From: Eutreptiella sp. 'Long Island Sound 2002'
Taxonomy: Eukaryota > Euglenozoa > Euglenophyceae > Eutreptiales > Eutreptiaceae
DNA: 64,000 nucleotides
Assembly (NCBI GenBank): GCA_964036045.1
Contig: OZ038378.1
Coordinates: 60,871,408-60,935,407, forward strand
Direction of reading: 5' to 3'
The translations under genes and the position numbers were made by a program. The notes beneath the pieces were generated by a model. That model was not told the DNA's origin. It saw nothing but the letters and a program-made list of their open reading frames with translations, and searched no databases. Positions 35,080-46,965 of the stretch are shown here, in pieces; positions within the stretch are counted from its first letter, which is position 1; every line of letters begins with the position of its first letter.

Positions 35080-36992
35080 GTCAGTGTGTATTTGGTGTCC
35101 CAGCCCAGGCCTGCATGTCATGCACTGATTCCCTGCAACTCCTCTGCATCCGCCACATGCATTACGTACATCCCTCCCTTCATCCTTCGAATCAGCCTGC
35201 AAATTCCAACGGAAGGCCAGCAAAACGTCAGCCCATGACCCAAACGTCAAGTTTATACCACTAGAATTGCGGGTAAAGCACGTGTGCATCGCTACCAGGA
35301 CGGTGGGGGGTTCTAAGAAACTGTCCACCCTGCTGTGGTATGGGAACCCCCCATTTTTGGGGGTTTAAGGGCGGTTGGGGATGCACCCCCCCTCCCTGTT
35401 TTTTTTTCTAAAGCATGTGCTTGCATGCTCTGCACTCCACTACCTGCAACCCTCAACCCAATTTCGGATTCCAAGGCAAATGGTGTTAGTGTTCCTTTAA
35501 AGCACCAGGAAAATTTAGGGTCAGCAAAAGACAAAAATATCTCGGCGGTGCGGATCTTTGCGGGTTTTGCACTCAAATTGAGAGCAAAGATCCACCAGGA
35601 AAAAAAGCCGCCCTTTTTGTGTAAAGCGATATATTGGGGATGATGGGGTATGGTGTTCGGGGTGAGGGAAAGTTTGGGTATACAGGGGAGGGTGAGTTGG
35701 ATTTGGATTTCGATTTAGAGGCCGCTCTTGAGGCTCAAGGGCCACCTGGGGGGGAGCACAATGGTGTCCCACACAACAGTGCATATTGGTCGGCCATGGA
35801 TGCACTCCCCGGGCCCTTGACAGCCCCTGGGCAGGGGGGTCCAGTCTATCTTGACCACTGTACCCCCCCCCCCCCCTTAGGCTGCCTTTCCTCCCACCTG
35901 CCCCCACCCCTGCCTATTGCAACCGCTGACCCCATGATCAGGGCGCTTTGTCAGTGCTTCAGATCCCGATCCCTCGACAACATTGGTGGGCCCACTGGAA
36001 GGAGGGGGGGGGGGGGGTGCAGCCACAGAGCCCATATTGCGGATGCTAGCAAATGTGGTTGGCTGCCCAGGGGCATATTGGGGGTGCCTACATTTCTGCT
36101 CTTGTGCACCGGACTGCACTGGGCAATGCCGCCGCCTGCCATCTATACTCCGGCGCATGGGGCTGTATTGGGTTGCTGAGCACACGTGCTGGCAGCCCTG
36201 TGCGGCCCGGGATCACAGGTTCTCACAGGTTCTGGTAGCCCTAGTACAGCAGTATGCAGTACAGGTGCTGGTAGCCCATCACAGCCCCCTGTACCGTAGC
36301 ACAGGTGCCGTTGCTTCCAATACAGCCTGGTGCATGACAGCAGAGATGCAGGCACCCCAGTATGGAGTATGGCCCTGTGCACTGGAGCACAGGTTGCCCC
36401 CCCCCCCCCCCTTGCGCAAGCACCGCCTTGTGCAGTCACCATTACCCGGTGAAACCGTCAATTTTGGTGCATTGTGCGGTGCCTGTGCACGGGGGGGGGG
36501 GGGGGGGTTGTCCCAGTGCGTTCCTCTTCAGTGGAGCAGAGGTGCTGGCAGCCGCAGTATGCCATGTGCACCGGAACTTGTGCACCCCGGTACAGTGCTG
36601 TGCGCTGATAACCCGGCCCGGTACATCAATATGCAATGGTTTGCCCTGCACCCAGGGTACCTGTGAACCCTTGCCATCCAATTATCAATACATTATTGCA
36701 AATGCATGCCATGATGCAGATGTCTGTGAACGTGGGGTCCTTCATTCTGGTGAGTTGATTTTTTTAACAGTTATCACCCACCTTGAAACCCCCACTGTTC
36801 AACAGCCTGTGGTCTGCATCGGACCCAATGCTTTGCTTATGAATCCTCTCGGTATCTCTGCCATTCGGGGTCTTGGTCCCCACACAGAATGCTACTTGCT
36901 CCCTTTGGAAGAGGGACTGCCTGAACTGCACCCCAACGCTACACCAGAAGGAGGCTCGAGCTGGTGTGTGAGTGCTTTGTGGATTTCTGTAG
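35080..36992. other. Intron with minisatellite-like repeats and C/G tracts
   Basis: Contains poly-C/G runs (near 35,866, 36,006, 36,399, 36,491) and at 36,120-36,400 a degenerate repeat built on ACAGGTGCTGGTAGCCC and TACAGC words. A stretch at 36,771-36,967 is open in one frame (ITHLETPTVQQPVVCIGPNALLMNPLGIS) with plausible splice sites and could be an extra exon; see the mini-intron finding. Confidence 0.45.
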
Positions 36993-37157
36993 GCTCTGCG
37001 GCAGAAGCTCATGCTGTTGAGCATTGGGGACGTAACCTCATGGGGTCACATGACAACACATGACATTGTGTGTCAGGCTCGAGCCCTTCGACAGGCAGCA
37101 AGCGAAAGCAGTCGCGTGGTAGACAGGATGCTCGCCCATATTGTATCTCTGGAGGAG
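36993..37157 (+). CDS. Exon D of the unrecognised gene
   Basis: Acceptor GATTTCTGTAG ends at 36,992, donor GGAGGAG/GTATGC at 37,157/37,158. Phase 0 at both ends, consistent with exon C. Encodes ALRQKLMLLSIGDVTSWGHM, HDIVCQARALRQAASESSRV and DRMLAHIVSLEE, again helical in character. Confidence 0.6.
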
Positions 37158-37247
37158 GTATGCATGCGGAACGTCTGCTGGCGTGAGCTTGCGGGCATCC
37201 GTTGCATCCCCCCCCCCCCCCATTTTCTTTCTCCCTTAACCCCACAG

Positions 37248-37372
37248 GCGGTGCTTCACAGAAACGGGCCCATGTTTGCACGCTCAAACACCGCCGCACT
37301 GCCTATGACAGACTTCGAGATGCAGCTGCAAAATAGAAGCTCGAGCCCACCCTCAAGCCAACACATTTTGTC
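37248..37372 (+). CDS. Exon E of the unrecognised gene; 3' end uncertain
   Basis: Acceptor CTTAACCCCACAG ends at 37,247; the preceding 90-bp intron has a 14-nt C run. Phase 0, encodes AVLHRNGPMFARSNTAALPM and DFEMQLQNRSSSPPSSQHIL. The only GT nearby (TTTT/GTCAGG near 37,369) is a weak donor, so the exon end is uncertain. Confidence 0.5.
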
Positions 37373-37474
37373 AGGACGCTCTTATCCCCCCCTCACCACC
37401 ACTTTCTGTTTTTTTTACCGAATCTTGCCCCATCACTGATGGTTGGTGGTTGGCCATCGCCGGCCGTTTCAGGT

Positions 37475-37655
37475 CACCTGCCAACCCCTGTCGGCTCAGC
37501 ATCAATCACCCTTGGGCATGCTGCTGGGCAGTTGTCCAGTGATTTGTACACTGTGCCTCAAGATTCCCCATTTTCACGGAGGGCCATGTTGTTCCCTGTT
37601 TCAGTGACTTTGATTTGTCCCACGGGATTTGTGTGTCCAATGCTCAAAAAGGCCT
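37475..37655 (+). CDS. Possible last exon of the unrecognised gene
   Basis: Acceptor GGCCGTTTCAG ends at 37,474. A frame reads HLPTPVGSASITLGHAAG, QLSSDLYTVPQDSPFSRRAM, then hydrophobic residues and a stop near 37,655. The phase does not match the weak donor of exon E, so an exon or junction is missing or this is not coding. Confidence 0.35.
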
Positions 37656-37659
37656 GAGT

Positions 37660-39760
37660 GCAGACTCCAAAACCTATGTTTTTGCTACACATTGGTTTTG
37701 GACCCAGGCAGGGAAAATGCCACATGCAAAAAAAGCATAATATGCAACTGCGGAACAGATTGTGGTTGATTTGCGAAGATGCTGATGATGCAAACAAATG
37801 ATTCAAACTTTGGTTGCTGTCACATTAACGGACACCAGACTCACAGCAGGGGCCAACAACACCCGCAACAGGCTCTGGGATGCACTGTCATTCAGGCCTC
37901 TGGCTCACCACAAGTAAGCAATGCATGCACTCCTCAAATGTCAACTGCAGTACAGCTTCGGCAGACTTGAGATCAAGCATGCCAATCCAATGCATCATCC
38001 AGGTGAATACAGACAAAGTGGCAAGGTGTGTGGCAGACTGGGCTCACACAAATCCACCATAAGCAGCAGAAATAATTTTGAATATCATCAAACCAATTGG
38101 GCTTGTTTCCACCCTGCATGGCTGCCTCCCATTCCATACGGACAGCCCTGCCCTGATGCATTTTTTCTGGCTTCATTTCGAGTAGCTCCCCAATATCTGT
38201 GGACGGAAAATGGGGCACCGCACTGGGAAGAACCCCGAACAAAGCAAAAACCATCAGGAGCAGCGAAAATTCACTGAAGTGCCCAGGAAAACAAACCTTT
38301 CAAATTGCACCTCCGGTTTTCCTCGCTGTCCAAAATGGGGTCCATGTTGGGCTGTGCTGCAGCAGTAGCAAGCAGGCGGCCCATGGTCCAACACTCTGGC
38401 CCGTGATCCTCCTGGGCGAGCCCCAGAGCAGCCTGCAAGTTCGCAGCAATTGTGATCTGCACCCTGGTACCCTGGACCCCTCCGAGAAATGGTGCTGATG
38501 GCCTTTTCTTAACAGTTGATGGGCAAAAAGCCTGTTCCCATAGGAGGCACTGATGACAATCGAGACTTTGCAAGGGAAACGGAGTCAGCTCAACATGCAA
38601 GAAATCGCATTCTCCTGCACTAGGGAGGACAAGGAGAGAAACAGACACGCGGTTCGCGCCGTGCAATGCGCGGTGCGCATGGTTTGGTGCGCATTGTTTT
38701 ATGAACACACCATTTTTTCATTTAGTCACAGCGGGTTGTAAACACCACTCTCCCACAAGCATAAGTAGAGCTTGTGGGAGGGCAGAGGGATCAAAAATTT
38801 CCCCACCTCCTTCGGCAAGGGGGGGCACACCGGAGACCGTCGCCTCTAACGATGATGGGTGTGGAGTTGTGAGCCCACCGCCGCAGAACTCAAGGTGCTG
38901 AATCTTTTTTTCAGATTAGTTCTCTTCACCCCTTTGCTCGTTGCACGACACCTCACATCTCTTTTCTTGCTACTCTTGTGCCATTCTTCTGTTGAGAAGG
39001 AGGGTGAAGAGAACCAGGAAGAGGACTCCAACTGAGGGGCACCTTACCAGAATGAGTAACCTGTGAGGTTCGAACCGCGAAACATGTCGAAAGGAATGCA
39101 CCACAGGCTTGGGCACCCTGTGGGGCACCCTCCTCGGTGCGGGCCATGCCAAGGAGGTCTCTTTGTGCTCAACCCCCCCCCCCCACCACCCTTCCCCCGG
39201 GCAGGGGTGTGGACAACTACACCCAGTAGGACATTGGTGAGGAGGTAGAGTGGAGGCCTCCGTTATTGTATGCTAACCCCTAAGGCCACCGCATCGCTGC
39301 CACCGTGCAAATCTACCAAAAATACGTAAAATGCGAACCAAAAACGCTCGTGCGGTGCATAAGCGGTGCAATGCACAGTGCGCGCGGTGTGTTTGTTTCT
39401 CTCAAGGGTTCTGCCATTGACAGATTGTGATCCACCCTAGGGCAAGGAGAACATGGGGACCCCAATCAGCAAGAATCACCTTCAAAGAGAGGTTGTTAGA
39501 TCAAGCGTAGGTGCAGCTGTCGTGTACCCCCTCCCCCCCTTTTGGCGTCGATCGCGTAGTGTACCGCAAGGTATGGTTTTTGGCGTCTACCCCCTTGTCA
39601 AATCGTCATTTTAGGACCAAAAGCGCTCCTCCAATGACTTTTTTGGATTTTTGACCCCCGTAGTCCCCATACCCATGTACCCCCTGTTTTTTTGGGGGGG
39701 GTCTCCGGGGGAGAGGGTTGGGGGGGATGGGGGGTTGGCGGGGATGGGGGCTGGGAGGCT
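37660..39760. other. No gene recognised
   Basis: Mixed sequence with short frames. Contains the inverted dispersed-repeat copy near 39.07-39.15 kb, a C run near 39,171, and GTGCGC-rich words around 38,645-38,700 and 39,350-39,395. Confidence 0.45.
39068..39152 (-). repeat. Dispersed repeat, inverted partner of 8157-8240
   Basis: Shares words in inverse orientation with 8.16 kb (see that entry). Confidence 0.55.
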
Positions 39761-39784
39761 GCCTAGGGGGTCCCCAACGCTTAA

Positions 39785-40265
39785 GAATTGGGGACAATAG
39801 TGGCATTGGCCCACAATTGGGCCAGGTGGCTACATAACCCCAGACACCTAGGGGGTCCGCGGCACTTAAGATCGGGGGACAAAATCAGGTGGCCCACAAG
39901 TAGGAACTGCTACTCGGGCTGTCCCCAACCCTGCACAGCAGGGGACAAGATCACAGGTGGCCCGGAAGTGGGCTAGGTGGCTACATAACCCCTCTTGCCC
40001 GGGGGGACCCCAACACTTCGGAGACAAACCCACGGATGATAAAATGGACCGGTTGGCTACATAATCCCCATCGCCTGGCGTGTCCCCAAAGCTTCACAGC
40101 CGGGGACGAAATTGCAGGTGGTCCACAAGTGGGCCAAGTGGCTACAGAACCCCTATTGCCTAGGGGGTCCCCACTGCTTCAAATTGGTGGGACAAAATGA
40201 AAACTGGCCCGCATGTAGGCCACGTGGCTACATAAGACCCGACCCTTGGGGGATCCCCAACGCTT
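39785..40265 (+). repeat. Minisatellite, ~67-86 bp unit, about six units
   Basis: Units contain GGGACAAAAT or a variant, AGGTGGCCCACAAGTGGGCC, AGGTGGCTACATAACCCC and TAGGGGGTCCCCAACGCTTC. The repeat is inside the duplicated segment and is present again at 57,600-58,080. Confidence 0.75.
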
Positions 40266-40654
40266 CACACACAAACACCCCCTTTTATGAGCCCTTGGGT
40301 CGCTTCGACATCCTGCTGTGTAACACATTGATGTCGGTGTCGCTTTACCCCACACAGCAAACATGAACGAGCAACACAGCAGCACTGTCAAATAAACCGA
40401 TGAAGGGAGACAAAACACCCACACCCACACAGTGCGCAGGTGCGTGCGCGCGCGCAACAAGGCAGTGATTCTAATCATTCTCAAACCCCAAGGTTCAGAA
40501 TCTTACTCTATGACGTTGGTGTGTGCATACCAGTTTGCCCGTTTTCCCCCGCCAAGGGGGTGTTTTTCCACGCAACCAGTTCTCGCCTTCAGCAATTTTT
40601 GGGTGCATTTTTTGCACATTTTGTGGTGCAAACTAGTCATTCACACTACCCCGC

Positions 40655-41180
40655 TGACCTAGTTTAAAGTCAATATGGTTAATTTTAATTTTCAATGTAT
40701 GAAGCCGTTAATATGATAATCTCGCAAATATTAAGAGGTTAAACCTCAATTTTTTTGATTGGGTCATTTGTACCCATTTTTCCATGCACAAACGAGGACC
40801 CATCGGGGGTGTTACGTGGTATATTGTTGCACAAGCGTATAGTAGAGAGGTTCCAATGTTGTGTTGGTGGGTGTCCTGGACACCCCCCTTCCGGTTGCCC
40901 GCATCCCCCCCCCCCCCCATCCACACCACCATGTTCCCTTGTATAGCCCTTGTTATGCCTTTCTCTCGGGACACCCTTACCGAGCTTAACATGACGCTCG
41001 TCCGTTTGAGTGGGGCCAAGAGTTTGCCGGACCCGGTGGTCTCCCAACTACTTGGTGAGTCGGTGGCTTCATCTCCCTTGGCCCGGGCCCAATGGTCCAA
41101 GGCCACGGAGGTTGGCTACCCCTCCCTTATTCGCGACAAGCAAAAGGACGCGGTGAAGCAATATGCCTCCCACCTCTTCC
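40655..41180 (+). mobile_element. 5' end of a TIR transposon (family T2), truncated
   Basis: Begins with TGACCTAGTTTAAAGTCAAT, a variant of the terminal repeat of the element at 57,118-60,640. It is followed by the AT-rich subterminal block with ATAATCTCGCAAATATTAAG, and then the start of the orphan ORF (MPFSRDTLTELNMTLVRLSG). Homology ends at about 41,180 within the ORF. Confidence 0.7.
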
Positions 41181-43302
41181 TTAGAACTTCTTTGCATATT
41201 GTGGGCATTGTGTGTGTATTTGGACCTGGGTCCCGGTTTTTTGTCTTGTACATGGACCTCCTAACCCATGGCAGGGGTCCCCGGTCCCAGCTCCGGGTGC
41301 CCCTAGTCCCCCCCCCCATATGGCCCCTTGCCAGTGAGGACTTATCCGCTCTCACGCTGGGTAGGCTGGTTAGTGGCACCTGCAAATTTTTCAACATTCG
41401 ATTTTTTGTGAAACCCCTCCGTTGTCCCTAGGATGGGTTTGGGTGATCATTTGGTGACAATACGGGTAGTGGAGCACCCATTGGGACCCACGTAATTGCC
41501 GGTAGGTTGCTGTGCCCGCGAGGGTTGCGGCTAAGCTTTTGCGCGTTGGCGCCACGGCTAATGAATGAACTATGGCGAGGCTGCAGCGCCAAGTGCGGGC
41601 GCTCTAGGATATGATAGCACTTCTGCAAAACAAGCTCGCGGAGGAGCACACTAAGGTGCACGAGGGCGCCCCCGCACAGGCAATGCGCCCTCCGTGACGG
41701 CTGCGGAACGTACGACAAGGGGCCCCTTCCAACTAGGTGTGGCCCGGACGAAACCGGCCGCCCTAGCTAGGCCCACGGCCTGCTAATGTGCCAAGCGGTC
41801 CAATGCCACTTTGTGTCCCGCTCCTGCGGGGGCCAAACCTCCGCGGTCCCTCTGCTTCCGGAAGGGGTGCGGCACTGGCCAACCACTTGGAGCACTGCCC
41901 TAGGTGCACGTGGCGGTTGGCCCATCTACCCTCCCATCCCTTCATCGCCTTGTAACCGGGGTGGGCCCGCGAGGACATCGCAGCCGCGTAGGGCCTCATC
42001 AATATCTGGCGCATGGGCTTGGTTCACGAAGGCGAAGCGCTGCTGGCGTGGGACCAATCCGCAAGGGCTATGTCGCGGCGGCACGGCCGGGATGTGGGTT
42101 GTGGGGGGCTAAGCTGGCACGCGTGCATGTTGTCGCAGCCGTGGGCCGTGCAGGCTCCATGGCGCCACCGGTGCCGCCGATGGTGGAGGTCCTCCGGGAC
42201 CTGCTGCTGTTGACTACGGCGGTACAACCTCGGCGCCTCTTCCAGGGCACCACCAGCAACATCCTGTGGGAGTGGGGGTTCATCGAGGTCATCGTGGGCA
42301 GCACCCTGCCGAATGGAGGCAACACTCCCAGGAGGGGCCCTTGGATTGTCTGCCTTGGTGGGCTACACGGTCCACGAGGCGCACTTGGCGGCGGCCGCTG
42401 CCTTCGCGGCTCACTACTCTACTTTGGGTCCGCCATTTCCTAGGGCCGGCGCTCTGTGCGGAAAGCGCACTACAGGGGCGTCCGAGGGAGTGCTACGCTC
42501 GCTTCCGTGCGCCCCGGCCTGTGCAACAGCGTTGTGATGGTAGGGGCAGTCTTGCTTCCCCCCTAGACGTTCACCACAGCGGTCACCCGCCTAGCCATGG
42601 TGGATTTAAGCCCCGTAGGACACATCCTCCACGTTTGTGGGGAGCGGCCTACTGAGGACGACGACCGCTAAGCGGAGGAGCTTCTTGTTGCGGTGGAGAT
42701 TGTGTGTCGCTAGACGGTCAATTCCCGGCCACGACGTAGGTCGCTTGCATCTTTGGATCCGGCTGTCCTTGCGGACCCGAACGTACAACGGCTCAATGTT
42801 TCTAGCAACACCGGGCGACAGCTCCGCCTTTTGATGTGGTCAATTGTGCCGCATCCCCGCCCATGCAGCTGCCCGTCTGCAGGCAAGTCGAGGTCGGCAT
42901 GGGCTTGCTCATGGACCTCATCCGCACGGTGCTACCAGATTGCGGCAAGACACGGGGGGTGCAATTCTGGTTGTGGATCACCGCGGGCGCCTGCTGCCCC
43001 CACCGCCTATGTCTTGTGGTTTAACTAGCCACCGGATCGAGGGCCGCCTACAGAGGCTTGGAAAGTTGTGCTTGCTAACCATCAACTTGACGGGCAGTTC
43101 GCTTGGGTCATTGATTGGTGGTCGCTAGGCAACATTGACGTCTGCTTGTGGCGTACCAAGTTGGCAAACCCCGAGGTCGCGGCCCACATTGCAGCCGTGG
43201 TGGGAGCCCTAGCCCCCGTCACAGACTACTTTGGTCGGGGTCTGCGGCTACCCGGTCAACTTGGGGCCGGTGGAGGACTACGCCGAGCTTTGGTGCTTTG
43301 CG
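41181..43302 (+). pseudogene. Decayed transposon coding sequence
   Basis: GC-rich sequence with coding-like fragments in shifting frames: a coiled-coil-like piece near 41,571 (MARLQRQVRAL, TAG, DMIALLQNKLAEEH), VEVLRDLLLLTTAVQPRRLF near 42,180, and LANHQLDGQFAWVIDWWSLG then NPEVAAHIAAVVGALAPV near 43,068-43,220. Stops and frameshifts are frequent. The style matches the transposon ORFs of families T1 and T2 but I could not assign it. Confidence 0.4.
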
Positions 43303-44516
43303 GCCGAGGTCCCGTTGCACCCAACGGGGCCACACCTCCTTGGACCGACGGATCTTTTACCTTCAGTAGGAGGGCATCCCCGAGTATTGGCAAGGCCGCC
43401 TTGGGGCCACCGGCACGCGGCTACCCGACTGCATGTGGGACTCGACCATGCGCACCACCCGGCACGGGCAGTACAAGGCGGTGGGGTCCCATGCGCATCT
43501 GTCGCCCCGCAGGGTCTGGCGAGGAGGTGGCTGCCAACCGGGAGGCCATGGACGACACGGGAGACCGGAGCACAGAGGAGTCGGCAGCGGCCGGCATGAA
43601 TGAGGCAGAGGATGAGGTAATTATACATTCTTACACCTCATGTGCCTTACCTAAATCGTGATGGGCAGAGCCTAGCGATGCACGGTTTTGCTCTAGCCCC
43701 CAAGGGTGGGGCTGCTGCGGGGTGGGGTGGGGTGGGGTTGGGGGTTGGGGGTGGCTCCACAAGCGTGGCATCCCAAGACGTGCCTGGCCGAGGTGCCGTT
43801 GCACCCAATGGGGCCACACCTCCTTGGACCGGCCGATCTTTCACCTTCGAGTAGGAGGGCATCCCTGACCATTGGCAAGGCGCCCGCCTTGGGGCCACCG
43901 GCACGCGCCTACCCGACTGCATATGGGACCAGACCATGCGCACCTCCCTGCACGGGCAGTACGAGCCGGTGGGGTCCCATGCGCCTCCGTCGCCCCGCGG
44001 GGTCTGGGGAGGAGCTGGCTGCCAACCGGCAGGCCATGGATGACACGGGAGTCCGGAGCACAACGGAGTCGGCGGCGGCGGGCATGAATGAGGCGGAGGA
44101 TGAGGTAATTATACATTCTTACACCTCTTGTGCTTTCCCTTAGTCGTGATGGGCAGAGCCTAGCGATGCCGGGTTTTGCTCTAGCCTCCAAGAGTGGGGC
44201 TCGTGCGGGCTTGGGTGGGGTGGGGTTGGGGGTTGGGGTTGGCTCCACAAGCGTGGCGTCCCAAGACGTGCATGGCCGAGGTCCCGTTGCACCCAATGGG
44301 GCCACACCCCTTTGGACCGGCCGATCTTTTACCTTCGAGTAGGAGGCCATCCCCGAGTATTGGCAAGGCGCTCACCTTGGGCCCACCGGCACGCGCCTAC
44401 CCGACTCCATGTGGGACCGTACTATACGCACCTCCCGGCATGGGCAGTACCAGCCGGTGGGGTTCCATGCGCGTCCGTCGCCCCGCGGGGTCCGGGGAGG
44501 AGGTGGCTGCCAACCG
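43303..44516 (+). repeat. ~487-bp tandem repeat, units 1, 2 and start of 3
   Basis: Units start with GCCGAGGT(C/G)CCGTTGCACCC at 43,303, 43,787 and 44,275 (periods 484 and 488). Landmarks are GGCTGCCAACCGG, ATGACACGGGAG, GAGGTAATTATACATTCTTA and a GGGGTGGGGT tract. Unit 3 is interrupted after GCTGCCAACCG at 44,516 by the T1 transposon and resumes at 51,402. Confidence 0.9.
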
Positions 44517-44556
44517 TGTACCCTTCGTGAACGGCCGTTAAGTGGCCGTTTGAATA
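44517..44556 (+). repeat. Left TIR of transposon T1
   Basis: TGTACCCTTCGTGAAC, then an 11-nt insert containing GGCCGTTAAGT, then GGCCGTTTGAAT. Inverse of the right end at 51,372-51,401. Confidence 0.9.
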
Positions 44557-44769
44557 ATTGCGTGAATTTCACGTGAATTTACCCAAATTTTGAGGTTTTT
44601 GGGGGAAAATGCCATATTCTTGGTTCATTGCAAGGGCTTTGAGGGGCCAAACTTCCTCCCCTAGCTTTGTTACGCATCATCCAATGAAAGTCCCGCCCCA
44701 AAAGCATCCATCATGTCCGAACCGTGCCCAAAACGAGAGGTGCCGGAACCCGGCAAGCCTGTAGCCGAT

Positions 44770-44855
44770 TCCCAGCCGTGAATTCACGTGAATTCGTACG
44801 AAATTCGCACGAATTTCGTACGAATTTCACGTGAATTCACGTGATTTTATACAAA
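44770..44855. promoter_or_regulatory. Palindrome cluster 1 of T1 (left subterminal)
   Basis: Contains AATTCGTACGAAATTCG, a GCACGAATTTCG variant, another CGTACG core and repeated TTCACGTGAA palindromes. It lies between the end of the transposase gene and the left TIR, so it is more likely a binding site than a promoter here. Confidence 0.6.
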
Positions 44856-44957
44856 TGTTACCCGTGAGCACCCCCTGACTTGTCCTCACACCCCTAGTAA
44901 GCCCCCCAGCATGCACCCCGGTCACAGGCAACAATGGTCTGGGTTTGTAAGGTGATC

Positions 44958-46720
44958 TCATGTCCGTCTCTTGCGGCACCGGAACCGCCGCTGTAGAGTC
45001 TGAAGGTGCTGCATGTCGGTTAGAAGCCGTCTTCTTGTGCGGCTTGCATACGTTTGTACACTTATGGGCCCTTGCCCATGTTGAGCCCTTTTGGTCGCAT
45101 CCCACCCATGCAACCAAAGGCTATCATCAATGGTGTGGTTGTCCACAACCAGTTGCACCCGTAGTCTCCCCCGGAGGAGGCTTAGGCCCCCGCTGTTGCG
45201 CAACATGCGCTTTAGCCTCCGGTGACTTCCCTCCTTGGCAAAGCAGGAGAACTTTGACAAGATTCTCCACTTCTTTGCAAAATAATACATGTGGTCGATC
45301 CAAAGATGCGTCCACAAAAGTTTGCCCCACTGGAGCTCATTGTGGGCAGCGCCCATGGCTATGCTATGGTTCCGGAGCCGCCCCAAGTCGGCCCCGGAGA
45401 ACCATGCGGAACGCCACGCGTATACACACATGCTTGCAAAATTCTCCCACCACATATTGCACACCGACTCCCAACTTTTTCCCCCTACTTGATGCTGCCT
45501 CACACTAGGTTGCTCTAGGCAAGCATCTATTATCTTCTCCCAACCCCTATTCCGCATGAAATGGATGGCAGCAACACACTCCATCCTCACCTTCCCATTG
45601 CCGTTTGCCTTGTCATTATTTAATGAGGCACGGGTGCAAGTTCGTGCAGCAAGCCGTGCCTCATCTAGAACCGGTTGCAGCATGGTGCGTGCCACAGTGG
45701 CCGGGGCCCCCTTGTCAATTGTACAACTAGGTCCCGAGTCCCGTTGACTGCACACAACAGGACACGAAGGACCCCATGGAGGCCATAATCAGGCACTCGC
45801 CTATCACTCGTAATGGTCCTATATATAGCATTTATGGCAACGGCTGGTTCCCAGTTGCCGTCTATCGCACTTGCTGTGCCAAAGGTAGCAAGGCACAGAG
45901 CACGGTTACGCATGCAGACCCAACACACAGTGGCACCAAGGGATTTTGCCTTCCAGTTTTGGCAGCCCGCCATGAGCACCTGTGCCTTACCATCTGCACA
46001 CAGAAAAAAAAGGGACTGCCTATCGTTCCCTGCCGTATCCTTAAAACTTACGGTTGCGGCCTTGCGCAACTCATCATCAAAATCAATTTCCTGGGAGGCC
46101 GCGTAGAGGGTCTCCCACTTTTCACTGCCCCCTAGTAGCCACCAACTAGATAGTTGGTTGGGGCTGGCGGTGTCACCAAGCGTGCAATGGGCGTACGAGG
46201 CCTCATGCCTTGATGTACCGTCCACCGCAATAGGCAACCAATGCAGCCGTCGGTCCCCGGGCTGCATGATGGCCGAGGGTGGGGGTGGTCGACACTTGAA
46301 TAGGTCGCCGATGCGGTCAGGTAGGTAGCAGGCCGCACCATTGATGGCCGTGTTGTCACCCGTATAGGCAGTGAACGCCCGGGACTCCGGCAACGCTAGC
46401 TGCCGAAGCATGCCGTACACCTGGTCCCATACCACACCGTACGTCATGCTCCCCACTAGGTACCGGGACTCCGTCCTAGAGAGGTGCAATGACCGGATCC
46501 TTCAGACGGCCATAATCAACCTCTCCTCCTGGGTGGGCTCGGGCTGGACGGTGGCTACAATTCTTGTTTCGGGGGTAAGCACTATTTGCCCCGTGTCAGG
46601 CAGGTACTTGACGGTGTAGCGTGCTGCAAGCTCCTTGGTAACAACCTCCTGGAGCTGTTGTAGGCGCCGCCGTCGTGTACGATCCGCTAGCAGATGGAAT
46701 GGCTCCTTGGGCCGTGGCAT
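44958..46720 (-). CDS. T1 RNase H-fold transposase-like protein, interrupted
   Basis: Starts at ATG 46,720 (MPRPKEPFHLLADRTRRRRLQQLQEVV). One frame runs to 45,665 with a single TGA at 46,502; a frameshift near 45,720-45,750 moves to the frame ending at 44,958. The order of motifs resembles DDE transposases with an RNase H fold: IAVDGTSRH with the first Asp, FLCADGKAQVLMAG with the second, a CWVC pair as in zinc-bearing insertions, VPDYGLHGVLRVL, and a C-terminal helical region with WTHLWIDHMYYFAKKW and FAKEGSHRRLKRML. The catalytic Glu cannot be assigned by eye. Total length about 585 residues. It is last in the array of three genes. The family is not recognised with confidence; the transposase role is inferred from the motifs and from the element. 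Confidence 0.6.
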
Positions 46721-46814
46721 GGTGTGAGATACAAGATTTGATGAACGGGCAGGCAGTCATCGCAAAGTTTCTACCATCCCCCTCCCGCAGACAACTCTCT
46801 CTACTGTGATTCGC

Positions 46815-46965
46815 ATGCAATTTGAAGAAATTCACATAAATTCGCATAAATTCGCACGAAATTCGTACGAATTTCGTGTGAATTTCACGTGAATAGAAAT
46901 GTGTCAATATTCTGAAAATGTGAAATTCGTACGAATTTCGTGCGAATTTCACATGATTGTCACAG
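46815..46965. promoter_or_regulatory. Palindrome cluster 2 of T1, upstream of the transposase-like gene
   Basis: GAAATTCGTACGAATTTCGT and its variants with TTCACGTGAA occur here, ending about 97 bp before ATG 46,720. A second stretch near 46,922-46,945 repeats the same core. Confidence 0.65.

Larger units (their letters stand above)
39761..41180 (+). repeat. 1.4-kb duplicated segment, copy 1 (copy 2 at 57,576-58,993)
   Basis: From GCCTAGGGGGTCCCCAACGC the two copies run in register (offset exactly 17,815 until a C run near 40,905) with only scattered differences. They end together at the words CTCCCACCTCTTCC, after which copy 1 goes into unrelated sequence while copy 2 continues the transposon ORF. 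Identity is high enough to imply a recent duplication or two recent insertions. Confidence 0.9.

Noticed and set aside
39060-39085. A tRNA T-arm-like GGTTCGAACC
   Set aside because: No acceptor stem, D-arm or anticodon arm can be built around it; it belongs to a dispersed repeat.
39785-40265. A CRISPR-like array
   Set aside because: The units are degenerate throughout, with no uniform repeats separated by unique spacers, in a eukaryotic context; it is a minisatellite.
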